Shown: positions 10,059-17,375, counted from the stretch's first letter. The stretch is 64,000 bases of DNA from Cellulomonas xylanilytica (GCF_007989805.1 NZ_BJUB01000005.1:229823-293822), one strand, 5' to 3'. Notes: generated by a model from the letters alone, not told the origin. Made by a program: numbers and translations.

Positions 10059-10075
10059 TCGGTAATCGCTACCGA
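10059..10075. promoter_or_regulatory. Inverted repeat in the gap between the PAAR-like and DUF4255 genes
   Basis: TCGGTA-ATCGC-TACCGA: perfect 6-bp arms and a 5-bp centre, lying in the ~100-bp gap ahead of the DUF4255 gene. It could be an operator for the downstream eCIS genes or a weak attenuator; the sequence alone does not decide. Confidence 0.35.
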
Positions 10076-10086
10076 AGTTGCCCGCG

Positions 10087-10479
10087 TCAGCCTTCGAGGG
10101 TCTTCATCGCCCCCGGGTTGAGGATCTGGATGACGCCCCCGTACGCGCACTGGCAGGTGGCGCCGAGCGTCAGGGCGGGCTTGCCACCGACGAGCGTCTG
10201 CGTCGCCCCGTTCATCCACGGCGCGACCGTCGCGGGGATGCACGGCATGGGCGTGAGCACCCCGAGCGCCGCGGCCGTCGCAGCCGCGACCGTCGGGTTG
10301 GCCAGGCTCGTGCACATGCCGAAGGGCGGGATGTTGACCGCGGGCACCATGTCGGTGATGGCCGCGGCCGGCTTGCCCTCCACCAGCACGCGCGCCAGCG
10401 GCAGGACGACGAGCGTCGACGGGGCGATGCCGAAGCTGCACTGCAGCATGGCCGTCGCGGTCGCGGCGGGCTTGCCCAT
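10087..10479 (-). CDS. PAAR-like protein, DUF4280 family (spike-tip protein)
   Basis: 130 residues, close to family length. It starts MGKPAATATAMLQCSFGIAPSTLVVLP and continues with GKPAAAITDMVPAVNIPPFGMCTSLANPTVAAAT, then PMPCIPATVAPWMNGATQTLVGGKPALTLGATCQCAYGGVIQI. This is the Gly/Pro/Cys-rich pattern of DUF4280, a PAAR-like family that caps the spike of contractile injection systems and type VI-like machines. Conserved cysteines (C14, a mid-protein pair and two near the end in CQC) could bind a metal at the tip. The ATG at 10479 lies 4 nt after the stop of an upstream lipoprotein gene, so the two are probably cotranscribed. Confidence 0.9.
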   Translation of the reverse strand: MGKPAATATAMLQCSFGIAPSTLVVLPLARVLVEGKPAAAITDMVPAVNIPPFGMCTSLANPTVAAATAAALGVLTPMPCIPATVAPWMNGATQTLVGGKPALTLGATCQCAYGGVIQILNPGAMKTLEG

Positions 10480-10483
10480 CAGG

Positions 10484-10957
10484 TCACCACTCCGTCCCCT
10501 GCACCGACCGGGTCAGCTGCGCACCGTCGGTCGTGGTGACGAAGCACAGCGTCGTGCGGTCCTCGTCCTGCTCCCAGCTGCGCGGCGACGGCAGCAGGTA
10601 CGTGAAGAAGAGCTCGGAGTCGCGGTAGTCGACGCCCACGTAGTCCGCGTACTCCTGCGCGCAGGCGCCGTCCGCGAACGACTTCAGGGCGGCCTCGCCG
10701 GGGAACGTGTCCGGCGTCGTCTCCGTCCCGGGCTCGGTGTACGTCGCGAGGGCGTACGCCTCCTGCTCGTGGGGCACGTCGCACTCCACGCGGTCCAGCG
10801 ACGTGAACGTCGTGGTGATCTCCTTCGGCGCCGTGAAGCAGTCGCCCACCTCGACGTCGAAGACCGAGACCTGGTCCGTGCCGTCCCGGTCGAACAGCGA
10901 GCAGCTCGAGAGCACCAGCACCGCACCCGCGGCCAGCAGCCCGCCCCACACCCTCAT
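10484..10957 (-). CDS. Septum-formation-family lipoprotein
   Basis: 157 residues with a lipoprotein signal peptide: MRVWGGLLAAGAVLVLSSCSLFDRDG, lipobox LSSC with the lipidated cysteine at residue 19. The mature part (VFDVEVGDCFTAPKE...TSLDRVECDVPHEQEAYAL...C) has the 'GDCF...V.C..PH..E' pattern of the Septum_form (PF13845) family found in actinobacterial membrane proteins and lipoproteins. Four cysteines in the mature part probably form disulfides outside the membrane. The gene lies only 4 nt upstream of the PAAR-like gene. That may be chance, or it may mean the eCIS locus uses a lipoprotein. A TAGGCT box 8 nt before the ATG suggests a leaderless transcript. Confidence 0.8.
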   Translation of the reverse strand: MRVWGGLLAAGAVLVLSSCSLFDRDGTDQVSVFDVEVGDCFTAPKEITTTFTSLDRVECDVPHEQEAYALATYTEPGTETTPDTFPGEAALKSFADGACAQEYADYVGVDYRDSELFFTYLLPSPRSWEQDEDRTTLCFVTTTDGAQLTRSVQGTEW

Positions 10958-10971
10958 GGGTCTGCAGCCTA
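10958..10971 (-). promoter_or_regulatory. Candidate leaderless -10 box for the lipoprotein/PAAR operon
   Basis: TAGGCT (10966-10971) followed by 8 nt and the ATG at 10957, with no clear ribosome binding site. The spacing fits a transcript beginning at or next to the start codon. Confidence 0.4.
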
Positions 10972-11058
10972 GGAGCGGGCTCGGTGCCGTCCATCCGTAG
11001 TCGTTGCGTAACTTGCGCCCGACAAGAGACCTCCAGCGCCCCGTGGCAGGATCGCGGG

Positions 11059-11517
11059 ATGACGACCGAGCAGACGGCAGCGCCCGACATCACCCGGAAC
11101 GCGGGCGGCACAGAGCTGTGGGTGGAGCGCACCGGGAAGCGCCTGTACACGGGCCGCAACTCGCGCGGTGCCGAGGTGAGCATCGGCGGCGTCGAGGTCG
11201 ACGGGGCGTTCAGCCCGGGCGAGCTGCTGAAGATCGCGCTGGCCGGCTGCAGCGGCCTGTCCGCCGACTCCAAGCTGGCGCACCGGCTCGGCGACGACGT
11301 CGACGTCGTCATCAAGGTCTCCGGCATGGCGGACCCGGACGAGGACCGCTACCCCGCGATCGCCGAGGAGCTGGTGGTCGACCTGAGCTCGCTCGACGCC
11401 GAGGCCCGTGACCGCCTCATCACCGTGGTGCACCGGGCGATCGACGCGCACTGCACCGTCGGCCGCACCCTCGACGCGGGCGCCCACGTGCAGCTGACCG
11501 TGACCGGGGAGCGCTGA
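11059..11517 (+). CDS. OsmC/Ohr family protein (peroxide-reducing)
   Basis: 152 residues. The OsmC fold carries the two redox cysteines of the family: C64 in the helix ALAGCSGLSADSKL and C132 in DAHCTVGRTL. Such proteins reduce organic or hydrogen peroxides with the pair Cys-Cys, usually in the cytoplasm. The ATG at 11059 was chosen over upstream in-frame starts because AGGA sits 7 nt ahead and the protein then has normal family length. The stop overlaps the start of the next gene (TGATG), so the two are coupled. Confidence 0.9.
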   Translation: MTTEQTAAPDITRNAGGTELWVERTGKRLYTGRNSRGAEVSIGGVEVDGAFSPGELLKIALAGCSGLSADSKLAHRLGDDVDVVIKVSGMADPDEDRYPAIAEELVVDLSSLDAEARDRLITVVHRAIDAHCTVGRTLDAGAHVQLTVTGER

Positions 11518-12269
11518 TGCCGAGCATCGTCGAGGCGGCCCTCGCGAAGGCCGTGACCATCCCGTCGTCCACCATCCACGCGCACGTCGAGTCGCTGCGG
11601 CGCAGGAACCCGGAGGCGTCGCCCGAGCAGCTGGTGCGCCTGCTGGAGAAGGAGTACCTGCTGGTCGTGCAGGGCACCGGCGGAGCCGTGGGCGCGACCG
11701 CGGCGGCCCCGGCCGTCGGCACCGGTGTGGCCCTCGCGCTCACCGCGAGCGACGTGGCGACGTTCTTCGGGGCGTCGGCCGCCTTCGCGCTGGCCGTGGC
11801 GAGCGTGCACGGCATCGAGGTCGAGGACGCCGACCGGCGTCGCGCGCTCCTGCTGACCACGATCCTCGGGGACTCCGGCGCCAAGATCGTCACCGACGGC
11901 GCGGAGCTGACCAGCGTCAGCGTCGCGCGGGCGCTGCTCACGCGGATGCCCATGGCGACCGTCCGCAAGGTGAACACGACGATGACCCGGCGCTTCGTGC
12001 GCACGCAGGTCACCAAGCAGACCGGGCTGGCCTTCGGGCGCCTCATCCCGTTCGGCATCGGCCTCGTGGTCGGCGTCGCGGGCGCCCGGGCGCTGGGCAA
12101 GAACGTCATCGAGGGCGCCCGGCGGGCGTTCGGCCCGCCGCCCCTCACGTTCCCCCGGGTGATCGAGATGGCGGGGCCCGACGACAAGCCGGTGGTCCTG
12201 CCGGCCGACGAGCAGAAGCGGCTCACCGGCCGGTTCAAGGCCATCGGGTCCCGGAAGAAGACGTCCTAG
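11517..12269 (+). CDS. Membrane-associated protein of unknown function (possibly EcsC-like)
   Basis: 250 residues. The N-terminal ~55 residues are helical and soluble. Residues ~55-100 are rich in Gly/Ala and hydrophobic (GGAVGATAAAPAVGTGVALALTASDVATFFGASAAFALAVASVHG), reminiscent of EcsC-type membrane hairpins. A second hydrophobic stretch is near 180-200 (LAFGRLIPFGIGLVVGVAGARALG), and the C-terminus is basic (GSRKKTS). No catalytic motif was seen. It overlaps the OsmC stop codon (TGATG), so it is cotranscribed with the peroxide-defence gene. Its stop is 3 nt from the convergent aldo/keto reductase stop. Confidence 0.75.
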   Translation: MPSIVEAALAKAVTIPSSTIHAHVESLRRRNPEASPEQLVRLLEKEYLLVVQGTGGAVGATAAAPAVGTGVALALTASDVATFFGASAAFALAVASVHGIEVEDADRRRALLLTTILGDSGAKIVTDGAELTSVSVARALLTRMPMATVRKVNTTMTRRFVRTQVTKQTGLAFGRLIPFGIGLVVGVAGARALGKNVIEGARRAFGPPPLTFPRVIEMAGPDDKPVVLPADEQKRLTGRFKAIGSRKKTS

Positions 12270-12272
12270 CCG

Positions 12273-13262
12273 CTACCAGCGGACGTGCACGTGCTGCCGG
12301 ATCCGCCCGTCGTAGATCCCGCGGAGCCCGTCGAGCGTCTCCTCGTCGACGGGCGGCAGCGCGGCCGCCTGCGCGTTCGCGACGGCCTGGGCCGCGGAGC
12401 GGGCGCCGGGGATGACCACCGACACACCGGGCTGGTCGATGATCCACCGCAGGGCCAGCTGCGCGGTCGTGGCACCCGCGGGCGTCAGGTCGGCGACCTC
12501 GCGCGCGGCCGCCACGCCGACCTCGAACGGCACGCCGGCGAACGTCTCGCCGACGTCGAACGCCTGCCCGTCCCGGTTGTAGGACCGGTGGTCGTCGTCG
12601 GCGAACTGCGTGTGCTCGTCGTACTTGCCGGACAGCAGCCCCGACGCCAGCGGCACGCGCGCGATGATCCCGACGCCCTCGGCCGCGGCCAGCGGGAGCA
12701 CCTGCTCCAGCGGCTTGCGCCGGAAGACGTTGAGGATGATCTGCACCGTCGCGACGTTCGGCCGGACGATCGCCTCGAGGGCCTCGTCGACGGTCTCCAC
12801 GGACACGCCGTACGCCGCGATCCGGCCCTCGTCGACGAGCACGTCGAGCGCGTCGTACGTGGACTCGCGGCGGAGCACCTCCGACGGCGGGCAGTGCAGC
12901 TGCACCAGGTCGAGGGTGTCGGCGTCGAGGTTCTCCCGCGACCGGTCCGTCCACGCGCGGAACCAGGACAGCGTGTAGGCCTCGGCGGTGTGCGGGTCGG
13001 CGCGGCGGCCCATCTTGGTCGCCACCGTGATGCCGTGGTTCGGCCCGCGCGCGGCCAGGAACGAGCCGATGAGCTTCTCGGACCGGCCGTCGCCGTAGAC
13101 GTCGGCGGTGTCCAGGAACGTCACCCCGGAGTCGACGGCCGCGCCCAGCACCTCGAGGGCCGCCTCGTCGGACACCGACCCCCAGTCCGCACCGAGCTGC
13201 CAGCACCCCAGCCCGACGACCCCGACCGACCTACCTGTCCTACCCAGCAGCCTGCTCTCCAT
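12273..13262 (-). CDS. Aldo/keto reductase
   Basis: 329 residues, normal length for the family. This is an NAD(P)H-dependent (alpha/beta)8 barrel that reduces aldehydes and ketones. The catalytic tetrad is visible as D51 and Y56 in FLDTADVYGDGRSE, K83 in VATKMG and H123 in LVQLHCPPS. The cofactor phosphate site near the C-terminus reads VVIPGARSAAQAVANAQA. The physiological substrate is unknown. The ATG at 13262 is only 26 nt from a divergent gene, and TAGCGT ends 8 nt before the start, so the mRNA may be leaderless. Confidence 0.92.
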   Translation of the reverse strand: MESRLLGRTGRSVGVVGLGCWQLGADWGSVSDEAALEVLGAAVDSGVTFLDTADVYGDGRSEKLIGSFLAARGPNHGITVATKMGRRADPHTAEAYTLSWFRAWTDRSRENLDADTLDLVQLHCPPSEVLRRESTYDALDVLVDEGRIAAYGVSVETVDEALEAIVRPNVATVQIILNVFRRKPLEQVLPLAAAEGVGIIARVPLASGLLSGKYDEHTQFADDDHRSYNRDGQAFDVGETFAGVPFEVGVAAAREVADLTPAGATTAQLALRWIIDQPGVSVVIPGARSAAQAVANAQAAALPPVDEETLDGLRGIYDGRIRQHVHVRW

Positions 13263-13276
13263 GGACAGGGACGCTA
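13263..13276 (-). promoter_or_regulatory. Candidate leaderless -10 box for the aldo/keto reductase
   Basis: TAGCGT (13271-13276), 8 nt before ATG 13262, with no Shine-Dalgarno sequence. The intergenic gap to the divergent SRPBCC gene is only 26 bp. Confidence 0.35.
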
Positions 13277-13288
13277 CCCGCGCGGACG

Positions 13289-13780
13289 ATGGGCCGCGTG
13301 ACGAGTCTGCCGATCGACGCCGTGGTCCGGTCCTTCCCGGTCGACGCGGCCACCGCGTGGGGCCTGGTCGCCGACCTGCGCAACCACGAGCGCTGGATCC
13401 CGATGACGCGGGTGTCCCTCGACCGGCCGGCCGCCGCGGGCGCGACGGTCACCGCGGTCTCCGGGCCGTTCGCGCGCCGGGGCTTCCCCGGTCTGGCCGA
13501 CGTGATGACCGTCGACCGCTACGACCCGCCCGTGGGCGCGGAGCCGGGGGTCGCCACGTTCACCAAGGTGGGGCACGTGCTCAAGGGCCACGCGAGCATC
13601 GTCGTCGTGCCGGCCGGCCCGTCGTCGAGCCGGGTGCTCTGGAGCGAGAACGTGTACCTGGCCGGCCCGCTGCCGCGCCGACTCACCGAGGCGGTGCTCA
13701 AGCCGTTCCTCGGCGGGATGGTCCGATACGCGCTGATGAAAGCGCGGAACGAGGCTCGCGCAACAGATCGCAACGCTTAG
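13289..13780 (+). CDS. SRPBCC (START/Bet v1-like) family protein
   Basis: 163 residues, or 160 if GTG 13298 is the start. The helix-grip pattern of the polyketide cyclase/START family is visible: VVRSFPVDAATAWGLVADLRNHERWIPMTRV at the N-terminus, central strands with ATFTKVGHVLKGHASIVVV, and a long C-terminal helix RRLTEAVLKPFLGGMVRYALMKARNEARA. Members bind small hydrophobic ligands; no substrate can be deduced. It is divergent from the aldo/keto reductase with almost no intergenic space. Confidence 0.85.
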   Translation: MGRVTSLPIDAVVRSFPVDAATAWGLVADLRNHERWIPMTRVSLDRPAAAGATVTAVSGPFARRGFPGLADVMTVDRYDPPVGAEPGVATFTKVGHVLKGHASIVVVPAGPSSSRVLWSENVYLAGPLPRRLTEAVLKPFLGGMVRYALMKARNEARATDRNA

Positions 13781-13802
13781 CGCGATTCACGCAACGGATC
13801 GC
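13759..13802 (+). promoter_or_regulatory. Direct repeat pair upstream of ddaH
   Basis: CGCAACAGATCGC at 13759-13771 recurs as CGCAACGGATCGC at 13790-13802 (one mismatch), start-to-start spacing 31 bp or about three helical turns. It begins inside the end of the SRPBCC gene and lies ~85-125 bp upstream of ddaH. Phased repeats suit an octameric AsnC/Lrp regulator, such as the one encoded at 17437. Confidence 0.4.
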
Positions 13803-13855
13803 GGCCCAGCGCACAACCTGAGTTGACCGGTCCGGACCGTACCGACTCGTAGCCT

Positions 13856-13868
13856 TGTCGCAACGACA
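13856..13868. promoter_or_regulatory. Palindromic candidate operator at the ddaH promoter
   Basis: TGTCG-CAA-CGACA, perfect 5-bp arms, ending 17 nt before the ddaH ATG. A TTGACC -35-like hexamer sits at 13823-13828. A related palindrome (TTGTC...GAC) lies upstream of the AsnC/Lrp gene, so this is a plausible site for that regulator. Confidence 0.45.
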
Positions 13869-13885
13869 CGCCACGAGGAGCACTC

Positions 13886-14731
13886 ATGACCCTGATCGCC
13901 CCCGGACGTACCGATCGCCGCTACCTGATGTGCGAGCCCGTCCACTACACGGTGTCCTACGAGATCAACCCGTGGATGGACAAGACCAGGCACACCGACG
14001 CCGACCTGGCCGTCCGCCAGTGGCGCACGCTGCGCGACGTGTACCTGGACCTCGGCCACACGGTCGAGACGATCGACCCGATCCCCGGCCTGCCGGACAT
14101 GGTCTACGCCGCCAACGGCGCGACGGTCCTGGACGGTGTCGTCTACTCCGCCAAGTTCCGCTACGCCGAGCGCCAGCCCGAGGGCCCCGCGTACCAGAAG
14201 TGGTTCGCCGACCGCGGCTATGTCACGCACACCGCCGGCGAGACCAACGAGGGCGAGGGCGACCTGCTCGTCGTCGGCGACCTGGTGCTGGCCGGCACCG
14301 GCTTCCGCACCGACCGCGCCGCGCACGCCGAGCTGCAGGAGCTCTTCGGCCGCCCGGTGATCTCCCTCGACCTGGTCAGCCCGCACTACTACCACCTGGA
14401 CACCGCGCTGGCCGTGCTGTCCAGCGACCCGGCCGACCCCCAGATCGCCTACTACCCCCCGGCGTTCTCGGCCGGCTCCCGGTCCGTCCTGCGCCAGCTG
14501 TTCCCCGACGCGGTCGAGGCCACCGAGCGCGACGCCGTCGCCCTCGGCCTCAACGCGGTCTCCGACGGCCTGAACGTCGTCGTCGCCCCCGGCGCGGTGG
14601 ACCTGGCCGCGGCGATCGCCGAGCGCGGCTACAACCCCATCCCGGTGGACACCAGCGAGCTGCTCAAGGGCGGCGGCGGCGCCAAGTGCTGCACGCTGGA
14701 GATCCGGCCCGCGTCCGGCGCCGGGCGATGA
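13886..14731 (+). CDS. ddaH: Dimethylargininase / amidinotransferase-family arginine-deiminating enzyme
   Basis: 281 residues, usual length for DDAH. It belongs to the pentein guanidino-modifying superfamily and hydrolyses methylated arginine or arginine to citrulline and an amine. Family marks: MCEPVHYTVSYEINPWM near the N-terminus, ANGATVLDG, the acidic GETNEGEGDLLVVGD segment, SPHYYHLDTALAVL with the catalytic His, and the C-terminal GGGGAKCCTLEIR with the nucleophilic cysteine. An RBS (GAGGAG) precedes the ATG. The stop overlaps the rocD start (ATGA), giving a two-gene operon that channels arginine-derived carbon and nitrogen via ornithine aminotransferase. Which guanidino substrate is used cannot be read from the sequence. 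Confidence 0.9.
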   Translation: MTLIAPGRTDRRYLMCEPVHYTVSYEINPWMDKTRHTDADLAVRQWRTLRDVYLDLGHTVETIDPIPGLPDMVYAANGATVLDGVVYSAKFRYAERQPEGPAYQKWFADRGYVTHTAGETNEGEGDLLVVGDLVLAGTGFRTDRAAHAELQELFGRPVISLDLVSPHYYHLDTALAVLSSDPADPQIAYYPPAFSAGSRSVLRQLFPDAVEATERDAVALGLNAVSDGLNVVVAPGAVDLAAAIAERGYNPIPVDTSELLKGGGGAKCCTLEIRPASGAGR

Positions 14732-15930
14732 CGCTCGTGGCCGCGGGGACGTCGGCCCTGGCCCCGAACTACCACCCGCTGCCGGTCACGCTGGTCGAGG
14801 GCCTCGGGTCGTGGGTCACCGACGACGAGGGCCGCCGCTATCTCGACCTGCTGTCCGGGTACTCCGCGCTGAACTTCGGCCACCGGCACCCGGTCCTCAC
14901 GGCCGCCGCGCACGCCCAGATCGACCGGCTGACCCTGACGTCGCGGGCGTTCGACCACGAGCTGCTGCTGCCGTTCGCCGAGCGGCTCGCGGCGCTCGTC
15001 GGCCCCCTGGTCGCCGGTCCGCCCATGGTGCTGCCGATGAACACGGGTGCCGAGGCCGTCGAGACCGCGATCAAGGCCGCCCGCAAGTGGGGCTACGACG
15101 TCAAGGGCGTGCCCGCCGACCGCGCGACGATCATCGTGGTCGACGGCAACTTCCACGGCCGCACCACGACGATCGTGTCCTTCTCCACCGACCCCGACGC
15201 CCGTCGCGGCTTCGGCCCGTACACCCCGGGCTTCCGCGTGGTGCCGTACGGCTCGGTCGACGCGGTGCGTGACGCCATGGACGAGACGACCGTGGCCGTG
15301 CTGGTCGAGCCGGTCCAGGGCGAGCAGGGCGTCGTCATCCCGCCCGACGACTACCTGCCCGGCCTCCGCGCGCTCTGCAGCACGCACGACGTGCTGCTCG
15401 TCGCCGACGAGATCCAGTCGGGTCTGGGCCGCACCGGCACGACGCTCGCGTCCGAGCTCTGGGGCGTGAAGCCCGACCTGGTCACCCTCGGCAAGGCCCT
15501 CGGCGGCGGCGTCCTGCCCGTGTCGGCCGTCGTCGGGCGTGCCGACGTCCTCGGCGTGCTCACCGCAGGCACCCACGGCTCGACGTTCGGCGGCAACCCG
15601 CTCGCGTGCGCGGTGGGTCTCGCGGTCGTCGGCCTCCTGGAGACCGGTGAGCTGCAGGCCCGCGCCACGACGCTCGGCCTGCACTGGGGTACGCGCCTCG
15701 ACGCCCTCGTCGACGAGGGCCTGCTCGCCTCGTCGCGACGCGTGGGCCTGTGGGCCGGCCTGGACGTCACGCCGCCGGTCACCGGCCGCCAGCTCTGCGA
15801 ACGCCTCCTGGCCCGCGGCGTGCTGGCCAAGGACACCCACGGCAGCACCATCCGCCTTGCTCCGCCGCTGACCATCAGCGTCGAGGACCTCGACCTGGCG
15901 ACGGATCACCTCACGGCCGCCCTCCGCTGA
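14728..15930 (+). CDS. rocD: Ornithine aminotransferase
   Basis: 400 residues, class III PLP-dependent aminotransferase. It converts ornithine plus 2-oxoglutarate to glutamate-5-semialdehyde plus glutamate. N-terminal substrate motif LLSGYSALNFGHRHP; PLP phosphate site MNTGAEAVETAIKAARKWGY; VVDGNFHGRT; VADEIQSGLGRTG with the Asp that pairs with the pyridine nitrogen; Schiff-base K256 in LVTLGKALGGG. The ATG at 14728 overlaps the ddaH stop (ATGA), so translation is coupled. Two hairpins follow within 125 bp. Expected to be controlled by the AsnC/Lrp protein at 17437. Confidence 0.94.
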   Translation: MTLVAAGTSALAPNYHPLPVTLVEGLGSWVTDDEGRRYLDLLSGYSALNFGHRHPVLTAAAHAQIDRLTLTSRAFDHELLLPFAERLAALVGPLVAGPPMVLPMNTGAEAVETAIKAARKWGYDVKGVPADRATIIVVDGNFHGRTTTIVSFSTDPDARRGFGPYTPGFRVVPYGSVDAVRDAMDETTVAVLVEPVQGEQGVVIPPDDYLPGLRALCSTHDVLLVADEIQSGLGRTGTTLASELWGVKPDLVTLGKALGGGVLPVSAVVGRADVLGVLTAGTHGSTFGGNPLACAVGLAVVGLLETGELQARATTLGLHWGTRLDALVDEGLLASSRRVGLWAGLDVTPPVTGRQLCERLLARGVLAKDTHGSTIRLAPPLTISVEDLDLATDHLTAALR

Positions 15931-15945
15931 CCACCGGCACGCGAA

Positions 15946-15987
15946 CGTCCGCACTCCTGCGGGCTGGACCCTGCACGAGCGCGGACG
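15946..15987. repeat. First of two related hairpins downstream of rocD
   Basis: CGTCCGC at 15946 pairs with GCGGACG ending at 15987. The flank CGTCCGCACTC is repeated in the second hairpin (16006-16053), so the pair looks like a local duplication. Weak terminator on its own. Confidence 0.4.
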
Positions 15988-16005
15988 CAGCGCCGTCACA
16001 CGCCA

Positions 16006-16053
16006 CGACGTCCGCACTCGTGAGGGCCTGAGCCTCCTCGAATGCGGACGTCG
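16006..16053. terminator. Bidirectional terminator between rocD and the CAP-domain gene
   Basis: CGACGTCCGCA (16006-16016) pairs perfectly with TGCGGACGTCG (16043-16053), and the inner part CTCG...CGA extends the stem with mismatches. It lies between convergent stops 15930 and 16062. No T-run, as usual in very GC-rich actinobacteria. Confidence 0.6.
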
Positions 16054-16061
16054 GGGTGGTG

Positions 16062-17234
16062 TCAGCTGAAGCGGACGGCGCCGAACAGCCAGCCGTTCAG
16101 GCTCGCGCCGCCGACGGACATGCTGGACACGTCGGTGCGGCGCATCTGGGCGTCGTGCCCGGCGGACTGCGACCACGCGGACACCATCGAGGACGCCGAG
16201 CCGTTGCTCACGCAGGCCACGATGTTGTCCCCACCGGAGTGCCAGATGCCGCCGGAGTTGGCCATGTCGATCGCGTGCGACACCAGGCCCCCGCTGCGCG
16301 AGACGGACAGCTCGGGGAGCCCGAGCGACGACCGGTAGGCGTTGATCGCCGACCCGATCGCGGAGATGCTCGACTCCCCCGCGCCGGATCCCCCGGACCC
16401 GCTGCAGACCTTCCCGCCGGCCGGGACCCCGCCACCGGTCGACGGGGCGGGCGCGCCACCACCGGACGAGCTGGGCGAGGCGGGCCGGGCGGTGGTCCGG
16501 CTCGGGGCGCTCCCGGAGGAGCGCTTGGCAGCAGCAGCAGCGGCAGCAGCGGCCTGCGCGGCGGCGGCCTGCTCGGCGGCGATCCGCGCGTCCTCGGCTG
16601 CCTGCCACGCGGCCTGCGCGTCGATCGCGGCCTGCTCGGGCCCGGCGACGCCAGTCGTGAGCGTGCGCAACGACCGGGCGCTGACACCGGGGGCCGCCAG
16701 CGCGGTGCCCACCGCACCGGACGCGCCGGCGAGGGCTGCCCGGGGCGCGTCGCCCGCGTTCGGGACGGCAGCGAGGGTGGCGTTCGCGCGGTCGACGGCG
16801 GCCTGTGCCGCGGTCGCCGCGTCGGTGCGGGTGCTCAGGTACGCCGCCTGGGCGACGGCGACGTCGGTGCTGCGCTCGGCGGCGGCGTCCTGCGACGCGG
16901 CGAGCAGGTGCTCGTCCACGCGCAGCCCGGCGGCGAGCGCCTCGGCCTCGGCCCGCTGGGCACGCTGGTCGGCGGTGTAGACGCCTCCACCGGCCGCGAC
17001 GGCGAGCACGACCCCGGCGGCCAGCCCCACCCAGACCGCGCGACGGGCGCCACCCGGTCGAGCTGCGACGGGGGCGGGCGCAGGCTGCGGCTCGACGAGC
17101 GGCGACGGTGGCGAGTGTGGCTGTGGGACGTCGGCGACTGCCGGTGGGTCCGCGATCACCGGTGTCGGTGCACTGATCACCGACGGCCGTTGGCTCGGGA
17201 CAACATCAAGCCGCTTCTCGGTCTCCTTGACCAC
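16062..17234 (-). CDS. Membrane-anchored CAP-domain (SCP-like) protein
   Basis: 390 residues from GTG 17234 with GGAGG 4 nt upstream. Cytoplasmic proline-rich N-terminus (1-62), one membrane helix near 65-87 (AVWVGLAAGVVLAVAAGGGVYTA), an Ala/Glu-rich helical, probably coiled-coil stalk to ~240 with an Ala run (AAQAAAAAAAA), and a Ser/Gly/Pro linker. The C-terminal CAP domain (~285-390) reads SSISAIGSAINAYRSSLGLPELSVS, HSGGDNIVA, MVSAWSQSAGHDAQMRR. Function in bacteria is not settled (surface interaction, possibly lipid or wall binding). A GGGTGA element lies ~96 bp upstream in the shared region with the AsnC/Lrp gene. Confidence 0.88.
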   Translation of the reverse strand: MVKETEKRLDVVPSQRPSVISAPTPVIADPPAVADVPQPHSPPSPLVEPQPAPAPVAARPGGARRAVWVGLAAGVVLAVAAGGGVYTADQRAQRAEAEALAAGLRVDEHLLAASQDAAAERSTDVAVAQAAYLSTRTDAATAAQAAVDRANATLAAVPNAGDAPRAALAGASGAVGTALAAPGVSARSLRTLTTGVAGPEQAAIDAQAAWQAAEDARIAAEQAAAAQAAAAAAAAAKRSSGSAPSRTTARPASPSSSGGGAPAPSTGGGVPAGGKVCSGSGGSGAGESSISAIGSAINAYRSSLGLPELSVSRSGGLVSHAIDMANSGGIWHSGGDNIVACVSNGSASSMVSAWSQSAGHDAQMRRTDVSSMSVGGASLNGWLFGAVRFS

Positions 17235-17329
17235 GTCGCCTCCCCCTCATCAGACCCCGCTTCCTGGGGCCTCCCCTGATGTCGGCACGCGCGGCGTCCG
17301 CCTTGAGGCAAGTTGCCGCTTTTGTTGAA

Positions 17330-17345
17330 TCACCCTTTCGGCCTA
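17330..17345 (-). promoter_or_regulatory. Recurrent GGG[T/C]GA element, copy 1 (CAP-domain gene)
   Basis: On the minus strand TAGGCCGAAAGGGTGA, ~96 bp upstream of the CAP-domain GTG. It is almost identical to the copy at 46569-46586 (TAGGCCGAAGGGCGAATC). Confidence 0.45.
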
Positions 17346-17358
17346 GTGCGTGCACATT

Positions 17359-17375
17359 GTCATCGTTTCGATGAC
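17359..17375. promoter_or_regulatory. Palindromic candidate operator upstream of the AsnC/Lrp gene
   Basis: GTCATCG-TTT-CGATGAC, perfect 7-bp arms, 62 nt before the regulator's GTG. Autoregulation is common in AsnC/Lrp regulators. It shares the TTGTC...GAC frame with the ddaH palindrome at 13856-13868. Confidence 0.5.

Noticed and set aside
1..10479. Prophage interpretation of the DUF4255/PAAR locus
   Set aside because: No integrase, terminase, portal, capsid, lysis or attachment site is visible in the window; the two tail-type proteins belong to eCIS families.
16062..17234. CAP-domain gene as a mobile insertion splitting ddaH-rocD from its regulator
   Set aside because: No terminal repeats, transposase or composition change; ordinary rearrangement is enough to explain it.
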